Assembly: GCA_037074615.1 (NCBI GenBank)
Contig: CM073557.1
Span: 10,990,501 to 11,054,500 of the forward strand
DNA length: 64,000 nt
Source: Leucaena leucocephala
Lineage: Eukaryota; Streptophyta; Magnoliopsida; Fabales; Fabaceae
Reading direction: 5' to 3'
A program made the position numbers and the translations under genes. This document shows positions 22,912 to 36,060 of the stretch, in pieces. Numbering within the stretch: position 1 is the stretch's first letter; each line of letters opens with the position of its first letter. The notes beneath the pieces are model-generated. The model had not been told where the DNA came from. It ran no database searches and saw only the letters and a program-made list of their open reading frames with translations.

Positions 22912-24678
22912 TATTGGAAATCGTGTCCTAGGGGCCAATCATTGTCTTATGAACATTATTGATTTATGAATTTATTAATTTTGTTATCATATTATTTGCA
23001 TGTTTACTGTGATAACCATCCTTGGATAATTCATGATTTTATCCTAAATGCCTCTGTATGCGGGAGCACAAATGAAATAAGATCAGTATGACTTTAAAGA
23101 TGTATAGAGATATAAATCAAAGTCATAGGCACATGTAAGAGTACAAGGTGTTGGACCGACCCGCTATGAGAGAACTGCATGGGTAACGTCATAAGTTTCT
23201 CTCATATACAAACCATGTCAATATGCCCTTTGACCTGAGATCATCATGGATTCCTACATGATAAACGCTCAACTTTGACCTAGTCAAAAGTCACTTTTGA
23301 CCGAGTGATCATAAAGACTATGTTTGGGCTTAGTGGTTTTTCATGCGGAGGAATGTGAATGGTTAAGATGGAATGTGTCCCTCACATTCATAGAGAGATA
23401 TTATTGGGCCCCTCGATGAGTGAGTCTAAGAAATGTATGGCCATATTGTAATGAAAAGGTAGTTCCATTTCTATAGTTAGACTACTCATGGATCGAGAAA
23501 GTAACGATCAGGAATAGGAGGATGACATTATCCATGCCTCATCCATGACCAAAATATCGCGTGACAGAAGGGACATGATATGGTTGTATAAAAGGTTACA
23601 TCATTTAACGATCCTCATATAATTTAGGTAGTCGTTATGTCTTACTAGAGACCGCTTGCGACTTGTGGGCCAGTATAGCAAATGGCCCACTGCCAACTTC
23701 ATATGGGCCTACAGGGTCGCACACAAAATAGCCCAACACGAGCTATGATATCCAGATTCATTGAATCTAAGACATGTCCAGATTCAATGAATGGTCGAGG
23801 GTGGATGTATATATTTATTTATATTTATATTCGTATATATATAAATTCGTATATATATATATTATATATAAGAGATATATGAGATTTAATTTATAAGGAT
23901 AAATTAAATCTCTATCACATTTGAATTTGAAATTCAAATTGATAGGATATCTCATATAAGAGATATTTATAAGATTTAATTTATAAGAATAAATTAAACC
24001 CCTATCACGTTTGAATTTGAAATTCAAATTGATATGATATCTCAAATTTGATTTATGAGAATAAATCAAATATAGTTCAGTCTCATCTTTATTTAAAGTT
24101 AAATAAATAGGTAATTAAATCTGTGGGACGGATTTAATATTATTTATTTAATTAGTTTCTTATAAAATTATACAATATATGATATTATATTAATTTTGGA
24201 ATTAATATAAGATTAACTCCAAAATCCAATTCGGTAGAGAGAGAAAAAAACGCATAGCATCTTATATATCTGATTTTAGGAGCTGCGTTTTAGATATACA
24301 CATAGAACACAGAAAGACCGAAGGGGAATCTGTAAAAGGTTTACAGATAAGAAAATGCCAAAATAGAGACGGAGAGGGTGAATTCTTGAGAAAGCCCTGG
24401 AGGGACAAGAGACGCTAGCACATCGTTCATGGTTAGAACGCTGTTCATGTGGATACCAGTAGAGGAAGCCGACCTGAGTCGTCGACTTCTTGCGATCGGA
24501 AAGGGAGCACGAGCCGCGAGAGAAGCTGTGAACGTCGTGACCAGAAGCTGTGGAAGTAGCTGAGAAACATTGAGGGTAATGCTTCTTCCCACTTGACTTA
24601 AACACATACGATATATCCTGACAAGGAATGGAAAAAATTTTAAATTAATTTCCGCTGCTTGTCTTCCAATTCCTTTCA
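22912..24678 (+). repeat. 5' LTR of Copia element 2
   Basis: 1767 bp, starting TATTGGAAATCG (ancestral TG mutated to TA) and ending CAATTCCTTTCA. It contains the family landmark CCTAGGGGCCAATCATTG. Towards its end is an AT-rich part with near-palindromes (GATTTAATTTATAAGGATAAATT and GAATTTGAAATTC) present twice. Confidence 0.92.
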
Positions 24679-24679
24679 G

Positions 24680-24693
24680 TGGTATCAGAGCCA
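24680..24693 (+). other. primer binding site (initiator tRNA-Met type)
   Basis: TGGTATCAGAGCCA two bases after the LTR end at 24678. Confidence 0.92.
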
Positions 24694-25535
24694 TGTAGTT
24701 TTGTGTTTAAGTTAGGCTTGATTGTTGATTCATATGATATGTGTTAGTTGTAGCCGATCATATGATATGCGTTTTATGTGTGACATATAAGGGATCCGTA
24801 TTATGTATGACATAAAAGGAATCTAAAAGGGAATTGAAATCGGTGGTGATACATTTTGATTTGATCAATTAACGTAGATGGGATCCAAGAAAACCGAATT
24901 CAGAATCGTGAATATTTATAAAGCAAAATTTTTTTTCTCGGGGCGCTGCCCCCAGACCCCGCCCGCTAACCGGCTATTGGGACCGCCGTGGCTACCTGTT
25001 CGTAGCGCAACATAACCGTAACATATGTTATTTTGTGAATGTTTTAGATTTGAAACATCAATTGCCCTACAATTAAATCTGAATGTTGATTCTTGAATGC
25101 TTGGGTATGGTGAATAATATGGCTCTAGATTGCAAGTGTTGTAAATTTTAAATACGGCCTGCGTGTCGTGCCTTCCTATATATATACTCTCAATGTACCT
25201 TATCTTCTCATCTTACTTCCCTCGAATGTTAAAAGATGTTTCTATATGTAATTTCCCTTTTCTTACTAGAGAGCTCCTCTCATGGGCTTGAGGGGACTTA
25301 GGATAGGTGAGCCATATTGTATCACGTTTAAATTATACATCTTATGATTATATCAGCACATGCATATTACTTGTATGAGATACAAACTGAGAAACATGCA
25401 TTCTTATAAATCAAACAGTTAAATTAAGCCCTCTAAATGAAATCTTAAGTCATAATGCCATCAATTTATGAATACTTGTCAAAACCTCGATCGCTCAATT
25501 GTGGACTCCACTAAAGTGAGTTGCTACGTTAGCTG
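24694..25535 (+). other. leader of Copia element 2 with GC-rich structured patch; gag absent
   Basis: Non-coding leader. At 24938-25015 an abrupt GC-rich stretch includes GGGGCGCTGCCCCC, a self-complementary GGGGC/GCCCC pair that would form a strong hairpin. The rest is AT-rich and full of stops. No gag or zinc-knuckle coding is found where it should lie, so a deletion has removed about the first third of the polyprotein. Confidence 0.65.
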
Positions 25536-26749
25536 TAGGCACTTATGAATTAGTTCTGCCCACTGAGCTTTTGTTAGTTTTGAACAATTGCTATTATGTT
25601 CCTACTTTAAGTAGTAATATTGTTTCACTTTCTTATTTGGATAAGGAAGGTTTCACTTCCATTGCTGGGAATAGTAGATGTTCTATTTATCGTAATGATA
25701 TTTTCTATGCTCATGGTGATTTGCATGTTGATCATTACATATTAAATTTGGAACAACCCAATCATGGAAATATCTATAACATAACCGCCAAAAGGGTCAA
25801 ACCAAACGATTTGAATCCCACATACCTCTGGCACTATCGTCTGGGCCACATAAATGAGAAACGCATTTCTAAACTCCATCAAGGTGGATTTCTAAACTCA
25901 TTTGATTTTGAATCATATGACACTTGCGAGTTTTGCTTGTTAGTAAAGATGACAAAGTCACCTTTTACTGGGCACAGTAAGAGGGCCACTGATTTATTGG
26001 GCCTCATACATACAGATGTGTGTGGACTGATGAACACAAATGCCAGAGGAGGTTATTCGTACTTCATAACATTCATAGATGATTTCAGCAGATATGGGTA
26101 TATCTATCTTATGAAACATAAATCTGAGTCTTTTGAAATTTTCAAAATATTTCAAAATGAAGTACAAAACCAGCTTGGCAAAACAATTAAAGCCCTTCGA
26201 TCTGATTGGGGTGGTGAATATTTGAGCCAAGAGTTCATAGATCATCTTAGGAGTTGTGGGATAGTCTCACAATTGACTCCTCCAGGGACACCATAATGGC
26301 ATGGCATTTCTGAATGGAGAAATCGAACACTATTAGATATGGTTCAATCCATGATGAGTCAAACAGATCTTCCGCCCTCCTTTTGGGGCCATGCCCTAGA
26401 GACAGTTGTGTTCACACTCAATCGTGTTCCATCTAAGGCAATTGAAAAGACTCCATATGAGATATGGACTGGGAGGATGCCTAGTTTGTCTTTCCTCAAG
26501 ATTTGGGAATGCAAGGTCTATGTTAAGCAACAAGCCTTAAACAAATTAGCGCGTAAATCCTCAAGGTGCCTTTTTGTGGGATATCCTAAGGAAACTAAGG
26601 GATGTTACGTCTATAACCCTGCTGATAACAAAGTATTTATTGTCAGAAATAGTATCTTTCTCGAACGAGAATTTATCTCTAAAAGAACCAGTGGGAGTAA
26701 GGTACACCTCAAAGAAGTTCGAGAGCCACAAGACACCACAGAACTGTAG
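25536..26749 (+). pseudogene. Copia protease end and integrase
   Basis: Starts in the segment after the protease active site (LNNCYYVPTLSSNIVSLS). It continues with the pre-integrase HHCC region (LWHYRLGHINEKRISKL, then CEFC) and the integrase core with HTDVCG, FIDDFSRYG and, after a stop, SEWRNRTLLDM. RSDWGGEY replaces the usual RSDRGGEY. TAA at 26295-26297 interrupts the core (probably CAA to TAA). TAG at 26747-26749 ends the next open piece. Confidence 0.88.
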
Positions 26750-27774
26750 ATGGAAAACAGAGAAGACTCACAACAAGTTGTTGAGACTCCTCAAGTCACG
26801 CAAGGTCCACGGAAATCTAATAGGACACGACTTCAGCCTCAGAGATATGGATTTCTGATTTCTGATAGTCATGATGTGTTGCTCATTGAGCATAATGAGC
26901 CGACTACCTATCGAGAAGCTATGTGGGACCAAACTCTGAAAAATGGCTTAATGCCATGAAGTCTGAGACGCAATCCATGTACGACAATAAGGTTTGGACC
27001 TTAGTCGACCCGCCTGAAGATGTAAAAACTGTCGGGTGCAAGTGGGTTTTTAAGGAGAAAACTAACATGGATGGCAATGTAAATGTCTTCAAGGCATGAC
27101 TAGTTGCAAAAGGATTTACTCAAACTCATGGTGTGGACTATGATGAGACCTTTTCCCCAGTTGCAATGGCCAAATCAATCAGAATCCTCTTTGCCATAGC
27201 AGCATATTTTGACTATGAAATATGGCAGATGGACGTCAATACAACTTTCCTTAATGGAAAGCTCCTTGAGGACATGTACATAACACAAGCTAAAGGGTTT
27301 GTGCGTTCTGAGGACTTTGGTAAAGTGTGCAAGCTTCAAAGGTCCATTTGTGGACTGAAGCAAGCCTCTCGGACTTGGAATCATCGTTTTGATGAAGTAG
27401 TCAAAGAGTTTAGATTTCTTTAAAACATTGATGAACCTTGTGTGTACAAGAAGGTTAGTGGGAGCACAATTGTGTTTTTGGTACTCTATGTCAATGACAT
27501 CCTACTTATTGGGAATGACATTCCTACCATGCAGATTGTCAAGTCTTGGTTAGGAAAGTCTTTCTCAATGAAAGACTTGGGTGAAGCCACCTACATCCTG
27601 GGAATCAGAATCTATAGAGATAGATCTAAAAGACTTCTTGGACTCAGTCAGAGTACATACATAGACAAAATATTGCACAAGTTCAGTATGCATAAATCAA
27701 AGAGGGGTTTTATACCCATGTCTCATGGTATTCACCTTAGCAAAGATCTGTGTCCTAGTACATCTGATCAGTGA
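26750..27774 (+). pseudogene. Copia reverse transcriptase
   Basis: After a spacer with QGPRKSNRTRLQPQRYG, a single-base frameshift near 26932 and a TGA at about 27098 precede the main RT piece (27133-27423: DYDETFSPVAMAKSIRIL, QMDVNTTFLNGKLLEDMY, SICGLKQASRTWN). Another stop at 27421-27423 is followed by 27442-27774. There the catalytic motif is YVND, not YVDD, so an essential metal-binding Asp is lost. It ends at TGA 27772-27774 (probably CGA). Confidence 0.88.
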
Positions 27775-27777
27775 GGT

Positions 27778-28420
27778 CACATGAGTAAAGTTCCATATGC
27801 CTCAGCTATAGGATCTATCATGTACGCCATGTTATGCACTCGACCATATGTCTCATTTGCCTTAAGTATGACTAACAGATATCAACAGGACCCTGGTGAG
27901 GGCCATTGGACTACTGTCAAGAATATCCTTAAGTACTTAAGAAGGACTAAGGACTTATTTTTGGTCTATGGTGGATTGGATAATGAACTCTGTGTAACTG
28001 GTTACATAGATACGAGTTTCCAAACTGACCAGGATGACCAAAAATCACAATCTGGATATATATTCCTCCTCAATAATAGAGCAGTAAGCTGGAAGAGCTC
28101 TAAACAGGGCACTGTAGCAGATTCTACAACAGAAGCTGAGTATATAGCAGCATATGATGCAGCTAAAGAAGCAGTTTAGATTAGGAAGTTCATCACAGAA
28201 CTAGGGGTGATACATACCATCTCAGATCCAATAACTTTGCTCTGTGACAATAGCGGTGCCATTGCACAGGACAAAGAGCCTAGGTCACATCAAAGGACCA
28301 AGCATATACTCAGGCAATTTCATCTCATCAGAGAAATCAACGATAGAGGTGATATAAAAATATGCAAAGTAGCAGGAGAAGATAATGTTGATGATCCTCT
28401 AACAAAGTCGCTTGTGTAGG
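27778..28420 (+). pseudogene. Copia RNase H
   Basis: Open pieces 27781-28179 and 28207-28419 with PYASAIGSIMYAMLCTRP, GYIDTSFQTD, AVSWKSSKQGTVADSTTEAEY, LLCDNSGAIA and RTKHILRQFHLIRE, ending DPLTKSLV. A TAG at 28177-28179 replaces the Trp of the family (AVWIRKF). The natural end is at about 28419. Confidence 0.88.
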
Positions 28421-28482
28421 CAAAGCATGACCGTCATGTAAGGTCAATGGGAATTAGTCAAATTAATAATTGTACCTAGTGC

Positions 28483-28492
28483 AAGTGGGAGG
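28483..28492 (+). other. polypurine tract of Copia element 2
   Basis: AAGTGGGAGG immediately before the 3' LTR start TGTTAGAAAT at 28494. Confidence 0.8.
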
Positions 28493-28493
28493 T

Positions 28494-30249
28494 TGTTAGA
28501 AATCGTGCCCTAGGGGCCAATCATTGTCTTATGAACATTATTGATTTATGAATTTATTAATTGTATTATTATATTATTTGCATGTTTACTGTGATGACCA
28601 TCCTTGGATAATTCATGATCTTATCCTAAATGTCCCTGCTCAGTCATCTATACGGAAGCATAGATGAAATAAGACTAGTATGACTTTGAAGATGTATAGA
28701 GATATAAATTAAAGTCATAGGCACATGTAAGAGTACAAGGTGTTAGACCGACCCGCTATGAGAGAACTGCATGGGTAACGTCATAAGCTTCTCTCATATA
28801 CAAACCATGTCAATATGCCCTTTGACCTGAGATCATCATAGATTCCTACATGACAAATGCTCAGCTTTGACCTAGTCAAAAGTCACTTTTAACCGAGTGA
28901 TCATAAAAACTATGTTCAGGCTTAGTGGTTTTTCTTACGAAGGAAAGTGAATGGTCAAGATGGAATTTATCCCTCACATTCGTAGAGAGATATTACTGGG
29001 CCCCTCGATGAGTGAGTCTGAGAAATGTATGGCCATACTGTAATGGAAAGGTAGTTCTATTTCTATAGTTAGACTACTCAGGGATCGAGAAATTAACGGT
29101 CAGGAATAGGAGGATGACATTATCCATGCGTCAACTATGACCAAAATATCGCATGATAGAAGGGACATAATATGATTGTATAAAAGGTTACATCGTTTAA
29201 TGATCCTCATATGATTTGGGTAGTCATTATGTCTTGCTAGAGACCACTTATGACTTGTGGGCCAGTATAGCAAATGGCCAACTGCCAACTTCATATGGAC
29301 CTACAGGGTCACACACAAAATAGCCCAACACGAGCTATGATGTTCAGATTCATTGAATCTAAGATATGTCCAGATTCAATGAATGGTCCAGGGTGGATGT
29401 ATATATTTATTTATATTTATATTCATATATATATAAATTTGTATATATATATATATATATTATATATATATAAGAGATATATGAGATTTAATTTATAAGG
29501 ATAAATTAAATCTCTATCACGTTTGAATTTGAAATTTAAATTGATAGGATATCTCATATAAGATATATTTATAAGATTTAATTTATAAGGATAAATTAAA
29601 TCCTTATCACATTTGAATTTAAAATTCAAATTGATATGATAACTCAAATTTGATTTATGAGAATAAATCAAATATAGTTCAGTCTCATCTTTATTTAAAG
29701 TTAAATAAATAGGTAATTAAATCTGTGGAACGGATTTAATATTATTTATTTAATTAGTTTCTTATAAAATTATACAATATATGATATTGTATTAATTTTA
29801 GAATTAATATAAGATTAACTCCAAAATCCAATTCGGTAGAGAGAAAAAAAACACATAGCATCTTATATATCTGATTTTAGGAGCTACGTTTTAGATATAC
29901 ACATAGAACACAAAAACGCTGAAGGGGAATCTGCAAAAGGTTTATAGATAAGAAACTGTCAAAATAGAGATGGAGAGAACGAATTCTTGAGAAAGCCCTG
30001 GAGGGACAAGAGACGCTAGCACGCCGTTCATGGTTGGAACGCTGTTCGTGTGGATACCAGTAGCGGAAGCCGATCTAAGTCGTCGACTTCTTGCGATCGG
30101 AAAGGGAACATGAGCCGCGGAGAGAAGTAGCTGAGGAACATTGAGGGTAATGCTTTTTCCCACTTGACTTAAACACATATGGTAGATCCTGGCAAGGAAT
30201 ATAAAAATTTTTAAATTAATTTTTGCTCTGTGTCTTCCAATTCCTTTCA
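28494..30249 (+). repeat. 3' LTR of Copia element 2
   Basis: 1756 bp, starting TGTTAGAAATCGTGCC and ending CAATTCCTTTCA, followed by the target duplication ACTTC. It is largely the same as 22912-24678, with scattered changes. Confidence 0.92.
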
Positions 30250-30254
30250 ACTTC

Positions 30255-30639
30255 AACTTCTTTTCCTCACATTCTCGCACTCTCCTCTATCTCTGGCTAC
30301 TCATCTAAACAGGATCCAAGGTTTACATCTTTCGAATTAGAAATTGAATTTCTCGATTACTTTTAGAAACAGTTTTTCCCACACCTAGTGTGATCTCAAT
30401 CTCTCATTTCTCAAAAGCTGAAGATAATGGCATGGAAGTTTTAGAAATAAAAATATTTATTTCTTTAGGCCGAAGCCATTACATAGACACATAGAAAATA
30501 AAACTTTGCTCTCTAAGTGTTCAATACCTATAACTTCAACTTTAGTAAATAAATAGACATTCCAAAGTCTTTCCTCTGGTTTCAACTGACTCTCATTATC
30601 TTAACTAGAGTTACTTTTTTCTATTTTATCTTTAGCCTA
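30255..30639. other. unassigned sequence between Copia element 2 and the pararetrovirus remnant
   Basis: No coding match was found. Before the Copia insertion it was contiguous with 22906, so it may be the worn end of the viral remnant or flanking DNA. Confidence 0.3.
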
Positions 30640-31890
30640 GTCACATGTCGTTTGCTCAAAAGACTTTTTTGGCTACTTCTACTTTTTCTTTATCGGCCAC
30701 ATGACCTTTACTTTATTCTTTGTAGGAGCATCTCTATCTTCTCTCTCCGTCGGTGACTTCTTTTTTACATATAGAGCATCAATGATTGTCCTTTTTCTTT
30801 ATTTGCAATAGTTGACAAAGTACTTTCTTTACAGACTCACTTGCATTAATATAGCCCATGCATATCTTTCTAGCATATGCTGTGATTTGTGCCATGGTGC
30901 CTTTAAGCATTTTTTGCTTTTGTCTTGCAAGTATGACTTGTAAGGTACTGCAAGAATATACCTCAAGCTTGATTTTGTTGGATCTCTTTTTCTAGTTGAT
31001 CTAAATAGGGCAAGTAGCTAGCAGCCTTTTTGGTTGTTATAAATTCTTTGTTAAACTCAGGGACCTTTGTTGGTTGAGTATCCTGCAATCTAACCTGAGT
31101 TTTATCAGGAATCAATTTGATTATGATTAATTATTGGCAATTGAATTTTAATTCTAGAGTTTCTGAGAAAAACTTAAGACATTTTAATTTGTCAAAAGCC
31201 CAAAAATTTTCTGCTACCTTCTGAATAGTGGATGGCAAGTATTTTAGACATTCTAAATTATGATAATAAAGAACATTTAGGAATCCAAAGTCATATAGTG
31301 TTTTAATAACACTTGGACTAGCCATGTCTGGAAGCACTATAACTCTTGAATATAGGCTATTGTATTCAATGGTCATTGTCTTGACATATTCTTCATTATT
31401 CCCTGAGTAGACAATGTCAAATACTTCTTTATAGTTTTTCATAAACTCATCTTGATTCAAAGTATTTTCCGAAAGCGGTGAAAAATTCTTCAAATGTGGT
31501 ACCATTATTGTTTCTTTATAAGAAACTGATACCTTCCTATAATTGAAGTTGGATTTTGTGGTTTCTTACCCCCTTTTCTCTCGCGTAAAAGTAATTCTTT
31601 TACATGTTTCAAGGGTCTTCTTCATGAAGAAAAGTTTGCTCACTCTTGTTATTACCAGGAGATTTTGTCGAGACTTTTTTGCCTTGAAGTTTTTCTTCCA
31701 ATGGGGAAGAGGTTATTGTAGAAAGTGGTTCTACAACTTTATTTCCCATTTCAGGTTTTGACATTTTGTCTTCTGTCTTTCCTTTCTTGATATAACAATG
31801 TTCTGCTATATCTTTTAATTCTTTTTCTAATTCGAGATTATATTCAATCTTCAGGCTGGAACCGAGTATATCATATAACTCGTTGCCCAT
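30640..31890 (-). pseudogene. pararetroviral downstream ORF, function unknown
   Basis: Two open pieces, 31609-31890 (Lys/Glu-rich, charged) and 31131-31505, followed by a stop-interrupted but coding-like continuation down to about 30640 (KKAASYLPYLDQLEKEI and a piece with ITAYARKICMGYINASESV). It lies after the RT/RNase H region on the same strand, where some caulimovirids carry a second ORF. I do not recognise a domain. Confidence 0.5.
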
Positions 31891-32017
31891 AGTTCTAATA
31901 TGTTCTTTTAATGTTTGGACTTCCTTTTCTTTCTAGACAAGCTATCGCAATAGCTCATCACTTTGTTTTCTCACTATAGACTATACAGCTTCTTGCATTT
32001 TTAATACCTTAATTCTT

Positions 32018-33300
32018 TCAAGAATTTTCTTGAAACTGGTCTCCATATCTGCTCAAAAAGTCAAATAAGCAATTTTGTTTTTCTTTAATTATAATCACTT
32101 TAAAAGAATAACAAGAAAAGAATACACTCCACCTTGCCCTTCTTAAAGCAATTGCATCAGGACATTTTTTCTGAATAAATGCTTTTACCCGAGAGTTATT
32201 AGTTTGTACTTCAATATAGACTATAATAAAATGATGATATTTATTGAATATTCTATCCATTCTTTCTTGAAAAATGGATGGACTTGTTTTTAATTCCATA
32301 GGCAATACATTCCATTCGTAATGTCCATTAGGTATAGAGAATGATGTATATTCTCTACATTCTTCTTTTAATTCTATTTAAAAAAATCCCGACTTGTAGT
32401 CAAATTTACTAAAAAATTTACATTTTAGACTTTATCAAAAAGAATATCCTTTCTCTGGATGGGATAAGTATTAGCCTTTACTATTACATTCAAGGGTTTG
32501 TAGTTAATTACTAATCTTGGTTCTCCCTTTTTTATTTCTGAATAATTTCTAATAAAAAATACTAGACAATTCTAAGGACTTTGATAATGTCTTATTAATC
32601 CTAATTTGAGGTTTTTCTCAATAATTAGCTGGAATTCTTCTAAATCTATTTTAGAATATCTCATTGGTTTTTCATAATTTGGTTTCTTACTCAGTACTTC
32701 TATATTTGCTATATAGTTACATCTATTAGCAAAAACTCTAGGATTTTCTTCAAAAACATCTTCTAATGCTTTTTGTAAAAGAGATGTTAATTTAAATTCT
32801 TGATTTATATCATATTCAAATTCTTGATTTATATCATATTCACCACGTTGTGCTGTAGTACTCTTATGGGAATACTTATAATGATGCCTATATGGTTTAG
32901 ATAATAAAGGCACTATAATTGGTGTCTCACAATGTATTTTTACTAAGAAGTACTTATTCTTAAAGGTAAATTCACTATACACTTGTCGTAGAACTTTCAT
33001 TCCTAATATAAGAGCACATCCAATATTAGGATTATAATAAAATTCATTTACCTTAAATTGGATATTTCTTATTTAAATAATAAGATTTTTATATCCTTTT
33101 TGGCATTCCGTTGAATTCCGGTTTACTTCTAATGCAATCTTAATCCTAAGATTATCAAATTCTTTTATTTTTCTTGCAATAAGATTTATTGTACATCCTG
33201 TATCAATTAAAGCATGAAACAGTTTATTATCAATTTTAACTATGATATAGGGGGTTTCCTTAATCACATCTGTCGACCTTGAAGTCATTTATTTGTACAA
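32018..33300 (-). pseudogene. pararetroviral protease, reverse transcriptase and truncated RNase H
   Basis: 33073-33288 has the aspartic protease core ALIDTGCTINLIA. The RT N-terminus is in 32572-33000, with a 24-bp duplication around 32805-32850. The region between about 32300 and 32570 is badly decayed RT. 32018-32305 begins with SPSIFQERMDRIF and reaches the catalytic site, which reads YIEV instead of YIDD. Then it jumps almost at once to a sequence like the C-terminal end of RNase H (FFSCYSFKV, FDFLSR). An internal deletion has therefore removed the RT thumb and most of RNase H. Confidence 0.75.
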
Positions 33301-33437
33301 AATTATTTGCTAAAACACAATGATATGTTTGCAAGAAATCTTATCCTAATACTATATTAGTATTAGATTGTAACAATTCAAAAATATGAATTATTCTTTT
33401 CTCTTCTCCTATAGAGTCAATAAATAAACATATTAAC

Positions 33438-36060
33438 TCAACTTCTTCTTCTACCGTTAAGAATAAGACTTGTTCGGTAAACTCTAGATTTTTTGAGTTT
33501 ACGAGGTTCATTCCAATTTATTAATCTTGGGTTTATATGACTATAAATAATAGCAGTGTTTATCATAGTATTTTGAAAATTTATATCTTCATTTAAGATA
33601 GAAATTTTTATTATGTAATGCTTTTGTTCTATATTACTAGAACTAGAAGCTTCTTCTGAAATTCTTGGAATATCTACTGATTTTCTTTTCGGTTCTTGAA
33701 TCATCAAGTTATGATTATTTCTTATGCTTAATGATCTTTGACCAAATTGTAATCTATGAGTGCCTAGATTATTTTCTTTATTTTTATTAAATTCTATATG
33801 AACTATCTTGGGTAAAGATTGTTCATCAGATGGAATTTCTTCAAGACTAATGCATGTTCTAAATATATTAGGAATAGCCATTGTGTCTTTTACACGTTTT
33901 TTGACTATATGTGATTTTGTAAATACATACAAAATTCTTGCTTCTATGGTTAAGACATCATATCATTGAATCATGTCTATTCTACTTAATTTATAACAAA
34001 GCTTTATAGCTTTATTTTTGTTTTTATCTCTAGTAGTTATACTAAAGTCTGGAAAAATTGTGAATTTTAGTTTTTGATAGATTAGATTCCTTAAAATCAC
34101 ACCAATTAAACTAGATTTTATTCTATCTGTAATTCTATCGTCCATTAGATAAATTTTTATAGGAATATTTATTCCTTTTTTAAAACATCATTTTATTATT
34201 ATTTCTATTTCTCTGATATAGATATCAAAAATATTATTATCTTTAATTGTTTATAATTCTTCTTGAATTATTTTTTCTAAAAATAGATGTATTTCTAAAT
34301 TTCTACTTAAGGCTTCAGATATTTCTACTTGGCTTTTAATCATTCTTTTTACAAAATATTGTTCTTTATATTTTGTAAATATTGGTAAAAGTTTTGACTT
34401 AAAAACATCTTTTGGTTCTAAAGTTAAGACTTCTTTATTTATTTTTCTTAAAGTATTGGATCAAAGATTATGGTTTCACTGTTCATAATCTGACTCTAAA
34501 TTTTCTGATTCTGTTAACAATTCACTTTCTTTATATACTTCATATATACTTTCATTTGAGGAGTATAACTCTTCTCCTTCTTCACAAGGATATAAATCAA
34601 ATTGATTTACCATGGTTTCAAACATCTTTGTTTTTTCTGTATTTTTCTTTTTCTTAGGGCATTCATTTACATAATGTCATTTTTCTTGACAAATAAAACA
34701 TATATATTTCTTTTTTGGTGGTCTTCTATATCTTTTCTGAATTTTTTTTCCAATAACCATTTTTAGGTTTTCTTTTTCTATCATAATTTTTATTTTTTCT
34801 TTTATAAAATTTATAATTTTTCTTTTTATTAAATCTGATATTTTGCTTTTTCTCTCTTTTTTTCACAACCCCATGTAGGTTATGTAAATTTCTTACAACA
34901 AAGTTTACTTTTTGTCACCCATTTATTCATTTTTGTGTTCATTTGTGAACTTTCACATTTTCTTTCAAACCAGTATTTTATCCAGCCATTTTTTCTTCCT
35001 AGAGTATCATTGATTGCAGTTTTATTTTGTTTTTAAAATTCTTTATAGTATTTGTTCTTTATTTTTTATCCCCAAGGTTCTTTAATTTTATCAAATATTA
35101 ATTGGGAATATATTCTATAATCTTCATCTAAGGGTCCTCCAAAATACCCTCTTTACCAAATTTCTTTGAAATGGCATATATATTCTTGGAAATAAAATGG
35201 ATTACATAATCTTAGTTTTGAGCTAATTTTAATTTAACTTCTCCTCTTTTTCCTACTTTATATTCTTCTTCTGACTGCTTTAATATGGTTCCAATAAACT
35301 CCCAATAAAGTGTTGTTTCTATTCTAGTTTACATATCTCTAACATTTTCTACTGTTAAGATATGATCTTTTACTTTAGGTTGGATATCTTGAAAGAAATA
35401 ATCCACATTTCCACTTGTAGCGGTGGTCATGAAATTATATGCTTTTTGTTTATCCATTCCTTGATGAAAATTGCTGCAGTATTTTCTTTTATCCATTGGG
35501 ATATTTTTTTCATCTGATTTTTCTTCACAATCTATATTCAGTATTACCCCTTCGGGTTTTACTAGTTCTAAAAGATTATCTACTGGTTCATATTTTAAAG
35601 TTTTTTCTTTAAAACATCTTATAGGAATATATCTATCATTAAATCTTGGTTTACTTTTTATTCTTTCTCCATGCCACATATCTGGTGTATGAAGATCATT
35701 ATGATAATTTTTTTTATCATGTCCTCCTGGTAGCTCTTCTTCACTGTTACTTTGATTTTCTTCTTCTCTTTTTAGAATTTTTCTTCTTTACTTTTTTCTT
35801 CTTTTTCTTCATTTTTTACTACTGATATTTATGCTTCATTAGCTTTTAATTCTATAACAGATATTCTATTAGATTGTTCTATCATAGATTCTTCTAATTC
35901 TTCTATTTGGGATTCTGTTCCTAAATATTCTTCAATACGGTAACTTAGTCTTTTAGTTTCTTCATTATCATTTATATCACTTATAGAGGATATTTCTACC
36001 TTATCTAAGGGATAAACTTGTTCTCTTTTACCCTCTATTCTTTCTTTTAATCTTTTCCAT
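33438..36060 (-). pseudogene. pararetroviral coat-protein region and linker to protease
   Basis: The right part (about 35700-36060) is acidic and likely coiled coil (IEELEESMIEQSNRISV-type). 35329-35679 is an open piece of the coat region. Around 34658-34702 the minus strand reads a CX2CX4HX4C knuckle, C-F-I-C-Q-E-K-stop-H-Y-V-N-E-C, with TGA at the Gly position. 33963-34145 and 33438-33932 are further open fragments of the linker to the protease. The frame is broken in many places. Confidence 0.6.

Larger units (their letters stand above)
22912..30249 (+). mobile_element. long-LTR Copia element lacking gag (tentatively Angela/Tork-like)
   Basis: Complete-ended element of 7338 bp: LTRs 22912-24678 and 28494-30249, tRNA-Met primer site at 24680, polypurine tract at 28483. 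The perfect 5-bp target duplication is ACTTC (22907-22911 and 30250-30254). The internal region is only 3.8 kb. It has a non-coding leader, then coding homology begins inside the protease/integrase junction, so gag and the protease active site are missing. Pol has several stops and a mutated RT motif. It could only have moved using proteins supplied by relatives. The lineage guess rests on LTR length and pol similarity from memory. Confidence 0.93.
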
